A DNA stretch of 64,000 nucleotides from Apoda limacodes (lineage: Eukaryota > Arthropoda > Insecta > Lepidoptera > Limacodidae). A model generated the notes under the pieces. It was not told the DNA's origin and made no database searches. It was given only the letters and a program-made list of their open reading frames with translations. Made by a program: the position numbers and the translations under genes. Positions 34,089 through 44,308 of the stretch are shown one piece after another. The stretch spans positions 15,780,501 to 15,844,500 of the forward strand of contig OX291557.1 of the NCBI GenBank assembly GCA_946406115.1, given 5' to 3'. How positions within the stretch are numbered: position 1 is the first letter of the stretch; the number at the start of each line of letters is the position of its first letter.

Positions 34089-34406
34089 CTAGACTCTGAC
34101 AGCGGCTCCGCCCGCCCTAAATTCGGTTATCGGCATGGAACTCCTTAAAACTCCAATTAATTAGTTATAGTATTGAATTGCTATAGCATGCTATAGGTGC
34201 AACAATAGTTCGTTTATCTCTGTTATTGTTCTTCCGGCCGGAACTTTTGAATTTTTAGGGATAAAAAGTAGCCTATATGCTATTCCAGGACCTAACCTAT
34301 ACATGTATGCCAAGTTTTATCCCGATCCATCCAGTGATTAAAGCGTGATTGAGTAACAAACATCCATCCGGACATAAAAACTTTCACATTTATAATATTA
34401 GTAGGG
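34089..34406 (-). mobile_element. Helitron-like element inserted at the end of the OTU fragment
   Basis: Nearly the same sequence as 15410-15741, in the same orientation. CTAG is at 34089-34092 next to an A (T on the element strand), the hairpin region is AGCGGCTCCGCCCGCCC, and the far end is TTATAATATTAGTAGGG, where the terminal TC has become CC. The high similarity of the two copies points to recent activity of this family. Confidence 0.75.
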
Positions 34407-35264
34407 TAACACAAAAAAGACAATTATACCCCGTAAACATAAGAAAATACAGTAGTTTAACAAAAACCATTTGGTATTAATTTTGTTATAAATAAGTACC
34501 TACTAATAATTAATGTACAAAAAGTAATGAAATCCCATCAAAAACATAAATGTGAAATGAGAGCCAAGTTCAATATAATGATATATGCCTTGGATGTTGA
34601 CTTCAACGACAAAAGAAGTGAGATCTAAATGGGTGCCAAGTTCAATGGTCAGGCCAGAAATTTATTGATAACAACATAAAATTTTTTTTTTTCTTATAAT
34701 TTAGGATAATATATTGTAGCCTAAGGTCTGACTTGGCTAGTTTCTCATATACGAATTATATTATAGCCTTCGCAAGTTCTAAATCTGTTACTTGTCGGTT
34801 TTTTATTTTATTATTCCGAAAATTTGGCTTGCTGGTAGAAACTAAGCATCGAACATACTAATCGCGGCTGTGCTTTAGCAAAGTTGTAAACTAATAACAC
34901 TTAAGATTTTGGAAATTTCTTTGCCAAAACTTATAAAAAAAAGGGAAAAGGGGTCACTTCAGATTTTTTTATCTATCGCACAAAACTTCACTAATTTTGA
35001 ATTTTAGTCGGATCTGTTCAGCGGATTTTGAGAAACATTTGACAAAAAAAAAAATTTGGTAGTATAGCCTCTTAATTTGACTGGATAATTGTGACGGAAT
35101 TAGAAACAGAAGTTGAAGTTAGAAAATAATATACAACACCTCTTTTTTAAACTTGACATTGGTAGAAAGTTTCGTTTGAGACTGTCAATAGAGAAATTGT
35201 ACTTTATTGAAATATTTTGTTTGTTTACATGATTGTTTAATAATAATTTATCTAGCTATTCATT
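34407..35264. other. 5' flank of CFAP100-like paralog 2
   Basis: AT-rich, with two related phrases near 34560 and 34630 (GAGAGCCAAGTTCAATAT and GGGTGCCAAGTTCAATGG). I see no gene or recognised repeat. The promoter of paralog 2 is presumably within the last few hundred bases, but no core element is obvious. Confidence 0.3.
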
Positions 35265-37040
35265 ATGTCGTGTCTTGATGAAATACGTAAGCCAATGGTT
35301 CCAATTAAAACTTTAGATGTTGTGTTTCGACGTCGAAATGTTCCAAATACTCAATATTATTTCACAAACCGAAAACACGCGGTGAAAGAAGAACAAGATA
35401 AAGGAAAACCAGGTAAATCTTTTCAAGTACCCAGATCGGATAAATTACTGTCGTACATAAAGTACAGTGATCGTAAAGAAAAAGTGGTCGCTCAGCAAAG
35501 GTTGTCAAAACCTCTGAAATTCAAGGATAGTTTGAAGGTGGCAGCAACTAGAGATATGTCAAAACGGCTCTTTATAGAAGAGCCTCCTGACGATGTGAAA
35601 GCAGTTGTTGAAATTCATCCTGAATTTTATACAGTCATCGAAGGTCGTCCTTTGCGGTGTTTTGATGATGTAAAAGTATACCTGAATAACATTCGTTGTT
35701 ATGCTATGAACCGTCAACAAATAGGCTATCGACGGGATCTTGTATTAAAAATCGAAAAAGATTTAACAGAAGAAACCAAGGAGCATGACAAGATTGTAGA
35801 TAAAATGAGGCAGCATGTGAAGAATTTTCAGAAATTTTTAACTGAAGACTATAAAAAGGCATGTCTAAAAGTTGCAAAAGCTGAAAAATTGCATAGTGAT
35901 TTATTTGCAAAAGATGCTGAAATTCTTGGTTACATATCAACACTTACTGTTTTAAATAACATCATATTTAAATTGGATGCTATCACCAGTGTTTTGAAAA
36001 TGTATAGAAGATATTTATTATTTGTTGCTCCTATTTCTTGGCGACAAAATCACGATGAAACCATGAAAAATAGAGTTCAGTCAATACAATTTGAGAGCGG
36101 GGTATTCATGACTGATAACGATTTAGTAGAGACACTTGACATAGATAAGATCGTTGAGTCTGCAAAAATAGAACTTAAGAATCCTCTTCCGGCTCATCTC
36201 TTTTTTACCAGTCCACAACAAATGCTGTATTTGTTTCGCACAATGGAGTTGCAAAGTAGAGAATATTTGATCCAGCTATCAAAAACTCACGCTCCTTTTC
36301 TTCAGTTACAAGACCGCATCAAAGTCTTAAAACAAAGCACAAAGCAGGAATTCGATTACTTTCAATACTACATCGAAAATATTGAAAAAGATACTGAAAG
36401 AGAAAGATACAACGAAACATATTTTCGAGAAAAGTTTTTTCGGATTTTAAATGAAACATTTTATGAAACCATTGCTAGTCCAAGTACATTGAAATTAAAA
36501 ATATGTATAGAATATGTTTACGAACAAATTATTGGAAAATGCGAAGAAGGCCATCATTCTTTAATGGACCCTATGAAAATTTTAGAAATTATGTATGAAG
36601 AATACAATTTACGGACCGATGCCTTAGACTTCAAAATTGTAAATCAGGCTAGACGTGACATTTTTGCTCAAGACTTAAAAATGATGAAGCTTGCATATAA
36701 GGCCGAAAGAGAGTTGAGAGCGTTTAGAGAAATGACAAACGCTATGCAAAAGGCATTTCTACCACCTGCAATATTCACTAGACCAATTTTAAAGAAACAT
36801 ATATCTAAAAAGAGTTTAAGCGCAATGTCACTAAATAAGATGCGAGGCGACATGGACAGTAAAAAACAAGTTATATATAAACTTAGTGAAGAAGAGCGAG
36901 AAGGTCTTTTGTCTTTTACAGAATGGTGTGAAGGCACAAACCCAGCTCCTTATTTAGAACAATATTATCAATACATTATACCAGCATTTAATTGGGTACC
37001 TCAAGAATCAGTGTATACTAATTTACCGGATTCTGACTAG
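35265..37040 (+). CDS. CFAP100/CCDC38-like (DUF4200) coiled-coil protein, paralog 2 (single exon)
   Basis: One uninterrupted frame of 591 residues starting at the first ATG (MSCLDEIRKP). A basic N-terminal ~110 residues precedes the conserved DDVKAVVEIHPEFYTVIEGRPL. The DUF4200-like coiled coil spans ~150-260 (FQKFLTEDYKKACLKVAKAE, then VAPISWRQN). A block at ~300-330 (PAHLFFTSPQQMLYLFRTME) is shared with both neighbours, and a second coiled coil covers ~340-490. The C-terminus has LSFTEWCEGTNPAPYLEQYY, matching FTDWTEDEDPANYM in paralog 3. The family works in the ciliary axoneme at the inner-arm dynein base. The intron present in paralog 1 is absent. A possible AATAAA lies at 37093, between this gene and the next. 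Confidence 0.8.
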   Translation: MSCLDEIRKPMVPIKTLDVVFRRRNVPNTQYYFTNRKHAVKEEQDKGKPGKSFQVPRSDKLLSYIKYSDRKEKVVAQQRLSKPLKFKDSLKVAATRDMSKRLFIEEPPDDVKAVVEIHPEFYTVIEGRPLRCFDDVKVYLNNIRCYAMNRQQIGYRRDLVLKIEKDLTEETKEHDKIVDKMRQHVKNFQKFLTEDYKKACLKVAKAEKLHSDLFAKDAEILGYISTLTVLNNIIFKLDAITSVLKMYRRYLLFVAPISWRQNHDETMKNRVQSIQFESGVFMTDNDLVETLDIDKIVESAKIELKNPLPAHLFFTSPQQMLYLFRTMELQSREYLIQLSKTHAPFLQLQDRIKVLKQSTKQEFDYFQYYIENIEKDTERERYNETYFREKFFRILNETFYETIASPSTLKLKICIEYVYEQIIGKCEEGHHSLMDPMKILEIMYEEYNLRTDALDFKIVNQARRDIFAQDLKMMKLAYKAERELRAFREMTNAMQKAFLPPAIFTRPILKKHISKKSLSAMSLNKMRGDMDSKKQVIYKLSEEEREGLLSFTEWCEGTNPAPYLEQYYQYIIPAFNWVPQESVYTNLPDSD

Positions 37041-37229
37041 ACTAACTTGTCTCATATCAGCCCCTCTTTTTAACTAGTTCTTTTTTGCCTAGAATAAAAT
37101 CTAGAAATAATTTAAGTGGTTTAGTTTCAATTAATATGTAAAATTGGAAATATTATTAATCTCGATGGCTTCATGACAATATTTTTTTGATTAAACATAT
37201 ATCACAGTTTTTACCTATACAAAATATAA

Positions 37230-38960
37230 ATGGAAGACGATAATGTCCATGCTTTTATTGTTCGCATTACGAAACCAAAGTTATATGCGAAAGATTCATC
37301 ACATACGAAAAAGTATGAAAATAAAAGATTATGTTTATGGCACAAACCAGTGCGTACACCTACAGAGATTTCTTTGAGAAAATATACACTAGCCAAAGAA
37401 AAACCTTTAAAAAGAAAAATTTTCAGAAAGGAAGAGTTAGTGTTACCATACAAATTTTACTCTAAGAGAGGGGAAAAGAACAATAGAAAACAGTGTTTGA
37501 AAGTAAACGTTGATAGTATATACAAATTTTTAAGTACTGATCTGCGAAGTCGGTTACATGTAGATGACCCTTATGATGATGTTAAAGCTATTACAGATAT
37601 CGATAAAGACTTTTTTAGCTACGTGAATGGTCGTACGTTAGCTCATAAAAATGTTGCTATTTACAAATCTTTTGAATTCCTAATCAATGGTCAGGTACGT
37701 ATCAGACAAGAAATTGGCTATAGAAATGACTGTATCTTACATATTGAAAGCGATTGCAGAAGGGAAATAAAGGAATACAATGAAACAGTTTATAGTTATA
37801 TGTGTCAAGTAAAAAATTTGGACAGTTTTATTTCAGAAGATTATCAAAATTCTATGAGTTGTTTAGAAAAATGGGAAGAGTTAAAACAAAAAGTTGATGT
37901 AAAAAAAGTAGAACTACAAAACTTAGCTGCAGAAAAATTCACCATAATGTCTAGACTTATTGGATTGGATTATAGATATGATGTTCAGCATAAGTATGGA
38001 AGGTTTCTCTATTATTTGTCACCTCCAAGTTGGCGATCTAAGAATAGAGAATTTGCTCGATCCATTGAGATAGAAGCCAAAGGTTTTGACTTCGGAAGTT
38101 CTGGCGAGGACGATACTTTCAATGTGGTTTTTGAAAAATTAAAGAAAGAGTGTAATGAAGAATATGTGAAACCTGTCATATACTTTACTCAGCCAAGCGA
38201 TCTCATGATGGTATTCGAGTCAATAGAAGAACGTCAATTGCTTCATTTTACACATGTTACTCGTTTAAAACCTTACGCGAATATGTTAAAGGAGGGAATA
38301 AAAACACTCAAGGATAGAATTTATTTAGAAACTGCAGATGTCAGAAACGACATTAAAGACTTTCAATCTATTTTAGGATTCTGTGAAGAACGATGTTCTC
38401 AATTAAAAGCAAGTTTCTTTAAAATATTAAATGGACTATTTTACGAAAGTGTTGGGGCACCAGAGGTTTTAAAATTAGACTTGCACTTAGATTTTTGTTA
38501 CGAAAGGATACACAATGAGAGTCCTATGAATATGGATATTGTAGCTAAAGCTAAAGCCTTAGAAGAGTTTTATATGGTATATACTAAACGGCTTGAGGAT
38601 ATACGAAGCCATGCAATCCAAAACGCTGTGAAACAATGCATTGAACACGAGAAACGTAAAATAAGAAAAGCGCACAGAGCTACTAGAGAGTTGCGTCTGT
38701 TTGAAAGATTGGAAAGAGATCTTCTTCGCGCTTGCGCACCGTTACCTAAAAATGGAACAAAAATCGTGCCCGAACAAATTAAACCTCCTGTTAGTAAAAA
38801 GGAGCCTAAAGTTAGTAAAATAGTAAAATTGAGTGTTAAAAGTAAAGGGAAACGAGAAATAACAGATGCTGAAAGAGAATATTTATCCTTATTTACCGAC
38901 TGGACTGAAGATGAAGATCCTGCTAATTACATGCAGAGTTTGGTTACGGATGAAGTGTAG
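37230..38960 (+). CDS. CFAP100/CCDC38-like (DUF4200) coiled-coil protein, paralog 3 (single exon)
   Basis: One frame of 576 residues beginning MEDDNVHAFIVRIT, only 189 bp after the stop of paralog 2. It shares with paralog 2 the order of blocks: a basic N-terminus, DDVKAITDIDKDFFSYVNGR (~110-130), a RQEIGYRND segment, DUF4200-like coiled coil (FISEDYQNSMSCLEKWEELK, then PPSWRSKN), VIYFTQPSDLMMVFESIEER, a second coiled coil and the C-terminal FTDWTEDEDPANYM. Divergence from paralog 2 is large, so the duplication is old. No intron is seen. Expected role is a structural or regulatory part of inner-arm dynein docking in cilia or sperm tails. An AATAAA at 39111 may end the transcript. Confidence 0.8.
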   Translation: MEDDNVHAFIVRITKPKLYAKDSSHTKKYENKRLCLWHKPVRTPTEISLRKYTLAKEKPLKRKIFRKEELVLPYKFYSKRGEKNNRKQCLKVNVDSIYKFLSTDLRSRLHVDDPYDDVKAITDIDKDFFSYVNGRTLAHKNVAIYKSFEFLINGQVRIRQEIGYRNDCILHIESDCRREIKEYNETVYSYMCQVKNLDSFISEDYQNSMSCLEKWEELKQKVDVKKVELQNLAAEKFTIMSRLIGLDYRYDVQHKYGRFLYYLSPPSWRSKNREFARSIEIEAKGFDFGSSGEDDTFNVVFEKLKKECNEEYVKPVIYFTQPSDLMMVFESIEERQLLHFTHVTRLKPYANMLKEGIKTLKDRIYLETADVRNDIKDFQSILGFCEERCSQLKASFFKILNGLFYESVGAPEVLKLDLHLDFCYERIHNESPMNMDIVAKAKALEEFYMVYTKRLEDIRSHAIQNAVKQCIEHEKRKIRKAHRATRELRLFERLERDLLRACAPLPKNGTKIVPEQIKPPVSKKEPKVSKIVKLSVKSKGKREITDAEREYLSLFTDWTEDEDPANYMQSLVTDEV

Positions 38961-40973
38961 AAGAAGATACAGAAATTAAAACATCGTTTAATTAAAAAAC
39001 AGGTTTTATTTAGGGGAGTCATATAAAAACTATGATGGTAGCAATCCCACAGTAAAACAAAATACAATAATAATTATTATAATATGCATTGATAATATTA
39101 TTTTTTTTGTAATAAAATATTTTAATAACAAAATTTACACTTCCTAGTAGGTTGGATTTGGTGACACTCATAAGTAACAATCATAAATAACTACGGGGAA
39201 TTTACATATATACAATTAATACACATTTCACACAATATTACTTGCGCTTCAATTACTAGGTACTACAATAACTTTTATAATAACTATCATTCGTTTTCTT
39301 CGTCACGAAATATTAGTGATTTTTTGCATTTTTAAATGAAAACGAAACAATCATGGGTAAAGTATGAATATGCTTATATCATTACAGACTTCTAATAAGG
39401 TATATTTCTTATTTGTTATTTCATTTTTTATTGTTATTTCTCGACGTAAGCTTTATGAATGCTAGCCATTTACTTTTGAACCAAATCAGTACTTATTAAA
39501 TTAGAATTGGAAGTGACGTTACTTTAATCGCATGTGTGAACTCTATTATAAGGCAATAAGTATTATTTAATTTCTAAAAAAATTACCAAACGTCGTCGCT
39601 TGCAATTCTAATTTAATACAATTTCGAAGTCAATGCCTAGCCACCATGAAGTTTGCATTAAGTATAATAAAATGTAGGAGACGATTTGTTAGTGCGTCGT
39701 TAAAGACGTAAAAGAATATCTAATATGACCTTTGTTTAATTCCACATCGAAAATGAATGATCTCCGTACTTTATTTGGCAAAGGGTAGAGTTTACATACC
39801 TATTCTAATTGAAATCAGAAACGTTTCATAATAATTGAAACTTAAAAAAAAAATTAGGATCTGATTTATTAAAATTGATATCGAGCCCGTCTCACATATG
39901 GTGGGCTTTTATGATTTGTTATAAATATACTCACGCTAGTGAGTACATTAATGCCGCGGCCCGCAAACGCAGCATAACCGTACGATCGTGAGTGTGCGGG
40001 ACGAGGCATAGCCGAGAATCCCAAAGAAACTTGTACAAGATAGGGTTACATATCGTAGCATGTTTGAGAAAAATACTATAATAACTGCAACAAAACTGCA
40101 ACAATAACTACTGTTTTGACGATAGCAAAAACAACGTAAACCGTTTGGTGCGAGTAGATCTACTTTATACACCTCTAGATACTTTGCAGACAGATAGCGT
40201 GAGCGTAGGCTTAGTAATAAGGCTCCGTTGACACCCTTAGGGTACGAACCCTGAAAAAGGTAAATCAGGGTCGTGTCCGGAAACAACGCTGGTCAACACG
40301 GATAGCATTGACACAGAAACGGCACATATAGTTTTCTGCAGGAAAGAAATAAACAGCACAAAACTTTACACCGCGGCACCGGTCACGATGAGTTTTCGAA
40401 AACAGGCCATATAATAAGGATTTTCGGAGTTTTATAAAATTTAAAGGCGTGCCAACTAACTATATACGTCTCTGTCACTCAAAATAACAAAGACTATACT
40501 TTTACTGGAAACTAGGTTGAGTTTTACTACCTTTTGTCGCAACTTAACTACCTAATTGCTTACCTTTATCTACAGATACTGAAAAAGTAGCATATATACC
40601 TACAATAAGTTCACAAGCATAAGTTTCCGGAAACTTAATGCTTTGGATAAATACTTAAATTAGATAGTTACAAGTTATTTTTCGTTTTGGTTATGCTGAT
40701 AGTCTTTACTAGTGTGAAATTCTATACTTATATGTTAGTATATAAATACATAACTACTCCAATTATGAATGTAACCGAACCAGAGTGCCGAGCCGAGTAT
40801 ATCTCACTTGAGCGGATGGTAAAAGGATGTGATGCAAGTGAAATTTACATTGGACATTTAGTTTAATTACATTCTGAAGGTGAAACCGATTCAGTTTTCC
40901 TATAAGTAGAAACTTCATTGCATTAAATATTCATAACTATAACTATTTCACTACCTACTCAAAGTTTTTATAA
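38961..40973. other. Gene-free stretch after the CFAP100-like cluster
   Basis: No gene supported. 39940-40400 is somewhat more GC-rich and open on the minus strand for 112 codons, but the product has no recognisable features. The remainder is AT-rich. Confidence 0.3.
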
Positions 40974-41575
40974 GGGTTCCGTAGCCACATGGCAAAAACG
41001 GAACCTCATAGTTTCGTCATGTCTGTCCGTCCATATATCGCAGCCTTATAATTCCGCCGTCTTTGCGTTTATTCTACTGAGGCTATAAGAAAATATGTCT
41101 TTTGTAATCCGCCATAAAAACTTGTTATGAAAATAGAGAAAATTTTTTTTTAGGGGTAGCTCTTCATACATTGTACTGAGGGCAGAATTTTTTTGTTAAA
41201 TATCGTTTGATAGGGCTTTAAAAATGCAATAGAGGTCTCTGATTTTTTTTTGTATGAGATGTATATTTTGCTTTTAAACCGCGAGTTATATAAATCTTGA
41301 AAAAATTACAATAACGGGGATTTATATATAAAATACCTTCAACGAAAATTAGTTTGAACGAAATCGGTTCATAAGATTTTTAAATATTAACAATAATGCT
41401 CATTCTTAATTACTTAATGCGTGCACAACATAAACTTGGCTGCTTTTTATCTTCTATCGGTATTTCCTATATATAGTCGCAAAAACTATATATATATATA
41501 ATGTTAGTTAATGAAATGTTTATAGTTTAAAATAATGTCACGTAGTTTGTACGAAAAAAAATCAGGTTTCACCTT
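40974..41575 (+). repeat. Dispersed repeat beginning GGGTTCCGTAG, second copy
   Basis: It starts at GGGTTCCGTAGCCACATGGC with AAAACGGAACC and CATGTCTGTCCGTCC, and ends with GTTTGTACGAAAAAAAATC then TTTCACCTTAA. Ends match the copy at 24168-24955; the middle is diverged. Confidence 0.6.
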
Positions 41576-43678
41576 AATTGGCGTGGTTTAAAAATAAAGG
41601 ATTCAATTCAAACAAATAAATGCCCATAAAAATTAAAAACACTAACCAAAAAACTGGTTTGAAAATAGTATAATGACTATATGAGTTTTCTCTAAATTCT
41701 ATCTATTTACATTAATTATATTTACAAAGACAATACATACAAGATGAAATCTTTAAAAAGCCTCTTTATGTAAATAATGCATCACAAGATAATTTCAATT
41801 AAAACTCTTATTCCCTAAATTGTTAAAATCGTTAATAAACATTTAGATTTTACAGCTATGCACACTCAATATTTAAAAATGTTACAAAACATTGTATTGT
41901 ACATTGCAAAAAACTTTTCTGACCTGCTGAATTTGGGTGTTTGGTCGCTAGTGTCGTTGTTAGTTCACACCATTTCAATATGGCGACGATAGTTTTGATT
42001 TTTGACTGCGGGGTCAAGAAAGTTTGTTGCACTATACTATTACAAGTATGGCTCACATCTTTTTTTTTTTTTTTTCATCAAAAAACAATCATGGGTAAAA
42101 AACATTATTAGGTAAAAAATCGGGCACAATTAAAGTGGCGTACGTTATTTCATTAATATGTTTTTTTTTTTTTTGGTGGCAAACAAGTTTGCCGTCCGCC
42201 TGATAGTAAGCGGTCACCGCAGCATGTATGCTTTCAACACCTGGGACATCACTTGCACGTTGCCGACCCTTCAAAAATCTATAATTGTGTTATGTTATTA
42301 TTTTTAAAATAAAATTTTAAATTTCGTGCATTCAGTAAGAAGCAAAAATTATTTAATGAGTGCACGAAATATAAAATTTAATTTGATTGGTTGGCAAGGT
42401 TCAAACTGTAATACTCACTGTAATATTTTCATTAACGGATTTTAATGAATATAAAAGTTTTTATGCGTTTGCATTCAGGAAGGTATTGTTCTAAATCAGC
42501 AGAGAAGCAAAATTGTGTAGGGCTTTTATGCATGGTTTATTCCAAAAATATATCATTGATGGATAGAAAACATTATATATTTAATTCTCTGTGCACTGAT
42601 TGATTGATTTATGTTAAGTATTTCAAAAAGTTTATTAGTTTAATTTTTTTGTAAATTTATACAGGCAAGTTATATTGCACTCTTTTATTATACGTGTTGT
42701 ACAGTGAGTATTTTTCTTAATATGTCAACTACATTGATAATTTACACCGCTGGCTTTTCGGTTAAATAAAACATCGCGAGGCAACCTTCATACGTCAAAA
42801 AAAGAAGACGTATGCAAAGTCCACAATACGCGTGAAAGACTATGGCCTAAATAGCCCACGCCTATCTAAGGTTACCAAGGTAGGCCATGTCCCAATAATA
42901 TAGGCTGGTACAGGAAATTATTCGCGTCCTTGTGCATTCCCTAGAACTTACTGTAAGAAGTAAAAAATAAGAATTTTAAATAATAATAAGATAAATATAT
43001 TCTGCAGTTTCATGTTCTTTGGTGTTTGAGTTAATTTGATACTTTGTGTTAATGAATTTATTATAAAATGTGGCCACTATTTAAAATGTCAAATTATTGG
43101 CAAAAATATCAAAGCCACATTTTTAGGATAAAATATAAACAAAAAGGATAAACAGAGAAATTAAAGTGTAAAAAAAATGTTTTCTCTAAAACATAATAAA
43201 ATATTGTCATTTGCAGTATTTGATTATAAATCAGCGTACTTTTTTGTAATATTTCTAGTAACTACGCAGTTTAATGTCATACATTATTACATTATGGTAA
43301 TATTAAGAACTTTTACAACACTAGTAGGAATACCACTTGTTTTTATCATTGAAGAATAATTTAAAAAAAAAAGATACGTGAAACAACGACCAATATTATA
43401 TAGTTAAAATTCTACTTATATTCGCAAAATAGGTATGTAGTCAAGTTCTGAGCATTTTAGGAAAGTCTTAAGATAAAGAAATGATGCCTTTCTACCAGCG
43501 TTGAGTATAATTTGAGCAATGAATTATGAGTTAATACCTAATCAACTATTAATGTACTGCAAACGTACATACTTTAAATGGTCCTAATACATCTGTGTCA
43601 TCTACTTACTGAGCATTTCCTAATACTTCGACATCTAGACCAAAACTTATATCAATACGACTTCAAAGAACTTTTCCT
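41576..43678. other. Gene-free stretch with MITE and LINE 3' UTR remnants
   Basis: 41913-42032 is a copy of the MITE described at 30610 (ends TTGCAAAAAACTTTTCTGACC and GTTTGTTGCAC, interior CGCTAGTGTCGTTG). 42172-42290 carries the LINE 3' UTR (CGCCTGATAGTAAGCGGTCA and CACGTTGCCGACCCTTCAAA) found at the ends of the LINE copies at 8572 and 32521. The rest, including the flank after the ARL4 stop codon, is AT-rich with nothing recognised. Confidence 0.5.
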
Positions 43679-44308
43679 TTATCTTACACGTTTCTTCTGT
43701 AATTTTGCGAGTTTTCTTCTTTTGAGTATCATTTCGTAGAGTACTTCTAGTCCTTCGTGAAGACCTTCGCCTGTGATTGCACACGCGGGCTGCACATGCC
43801 ACGAGTGGGTATCTCTTGAACCATGCGGCGATGACACTAATTCATGTAAACCTAGTAACTTCTCCAACTCTCGAGGTTCTTTAGCCCCAGGCAAGTCCTG
43901 CTTATTTGCTAGAACAAGAATTGGAACTGTAGCGTTGTCAGGTGACTTCGCTGTTCGTATCAACTCCATTTTTGCTTCTTCCATCCTCTCAATGTCGACG
44001 GAGTCAAGAACGAAGATGATGCCGTCCGTACATCGTGTGTACGATTTCCATAAAGGACGAAGTTTCTCCTGTCCCCCAACATCCCAAACGAGGAAGTTGA
44101 CGCCTTTCGATTTACCAAGCGTGCCTTTAACTTTTTCGCAGTTGAAGCCGATAGTAGGGACAGTATTGAGATATTGGTCGAACTTGAGCCGGTAGAGAGC
44201 AGTTGTCTTGCCGGCGGAGTCGAGGCCTAGCATGACGACGTGCAGCGTGCCCTGCGCAGAGGGCAGCGCGTCGAGCAGGCTCGAGTTCTTGCCCATGTTA
44301 GCGCCCAT
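43679..44308 (-). CDS. Arl4: ARL4-type Arf-like small GTPase
   Basis: A single-exon frame of 209 residues, close to the ~200 of ARL4 proteins. Guanine-nucleotide motifs are intact: G1 GLDSAGKTT (28-36), switch I PTIGFN (51-56), G3 WDVGGQE (75-81), G4 NKQD (135-138) and G5 CAI. The [15 protein letters not shown] block and the basic C-terminus ([14 protein letters not shown]) are ARL4 hallmarks; the basic tail acts in membrane and nuclear localisation. ARL4 proteins recruit cytohesin-type Arf exchange factors at the plasma membrane. The N-terminus has Met-Gly at 1-2 and again at 5-6, and either could be myristoylated. An insertion of about eight residues (HGSRDTHS) before WHVQP is unusual. Upstream, TTTCAG at about 44390-44385 looks like an acceptor for a 5' UTR intron, and a donor GAG|GTACGA near 44813 could end a non-coding first exon. 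Confidence 0.92.
   Translation of the reverse strand: MGANMGKNSSLLDALPSAQGTLHVVMLGLDSAGKTTALYRLKFDQYLNTVPTIGFNCEKVKGTLGKSKGVNFLVWDVGGQEKLRPLWKSYTRCTDGIIFVLDSVDIERMEEAKMELIRTAKSPDNATVPILVLANKQDLPGAKEPRELEKLLGLHELVSSPHGSRDTHSWHVQPACAITGEGLHEGLEVLYEMILKRRKLAKLQKKRVR

Noticed and set aside
39948..40286. 112-codon minus-strand frame after the CFAP100-like cluster
   Set aside because: Cys/Tyr-rich, low-quality product with no domain, in a slightly GC-richer patch where chance frames are longer.
43773..44195. 140-codon plus-strand frame over ARL4
   Set aside because: Exact antisense shadow of the ARL4 coding region.
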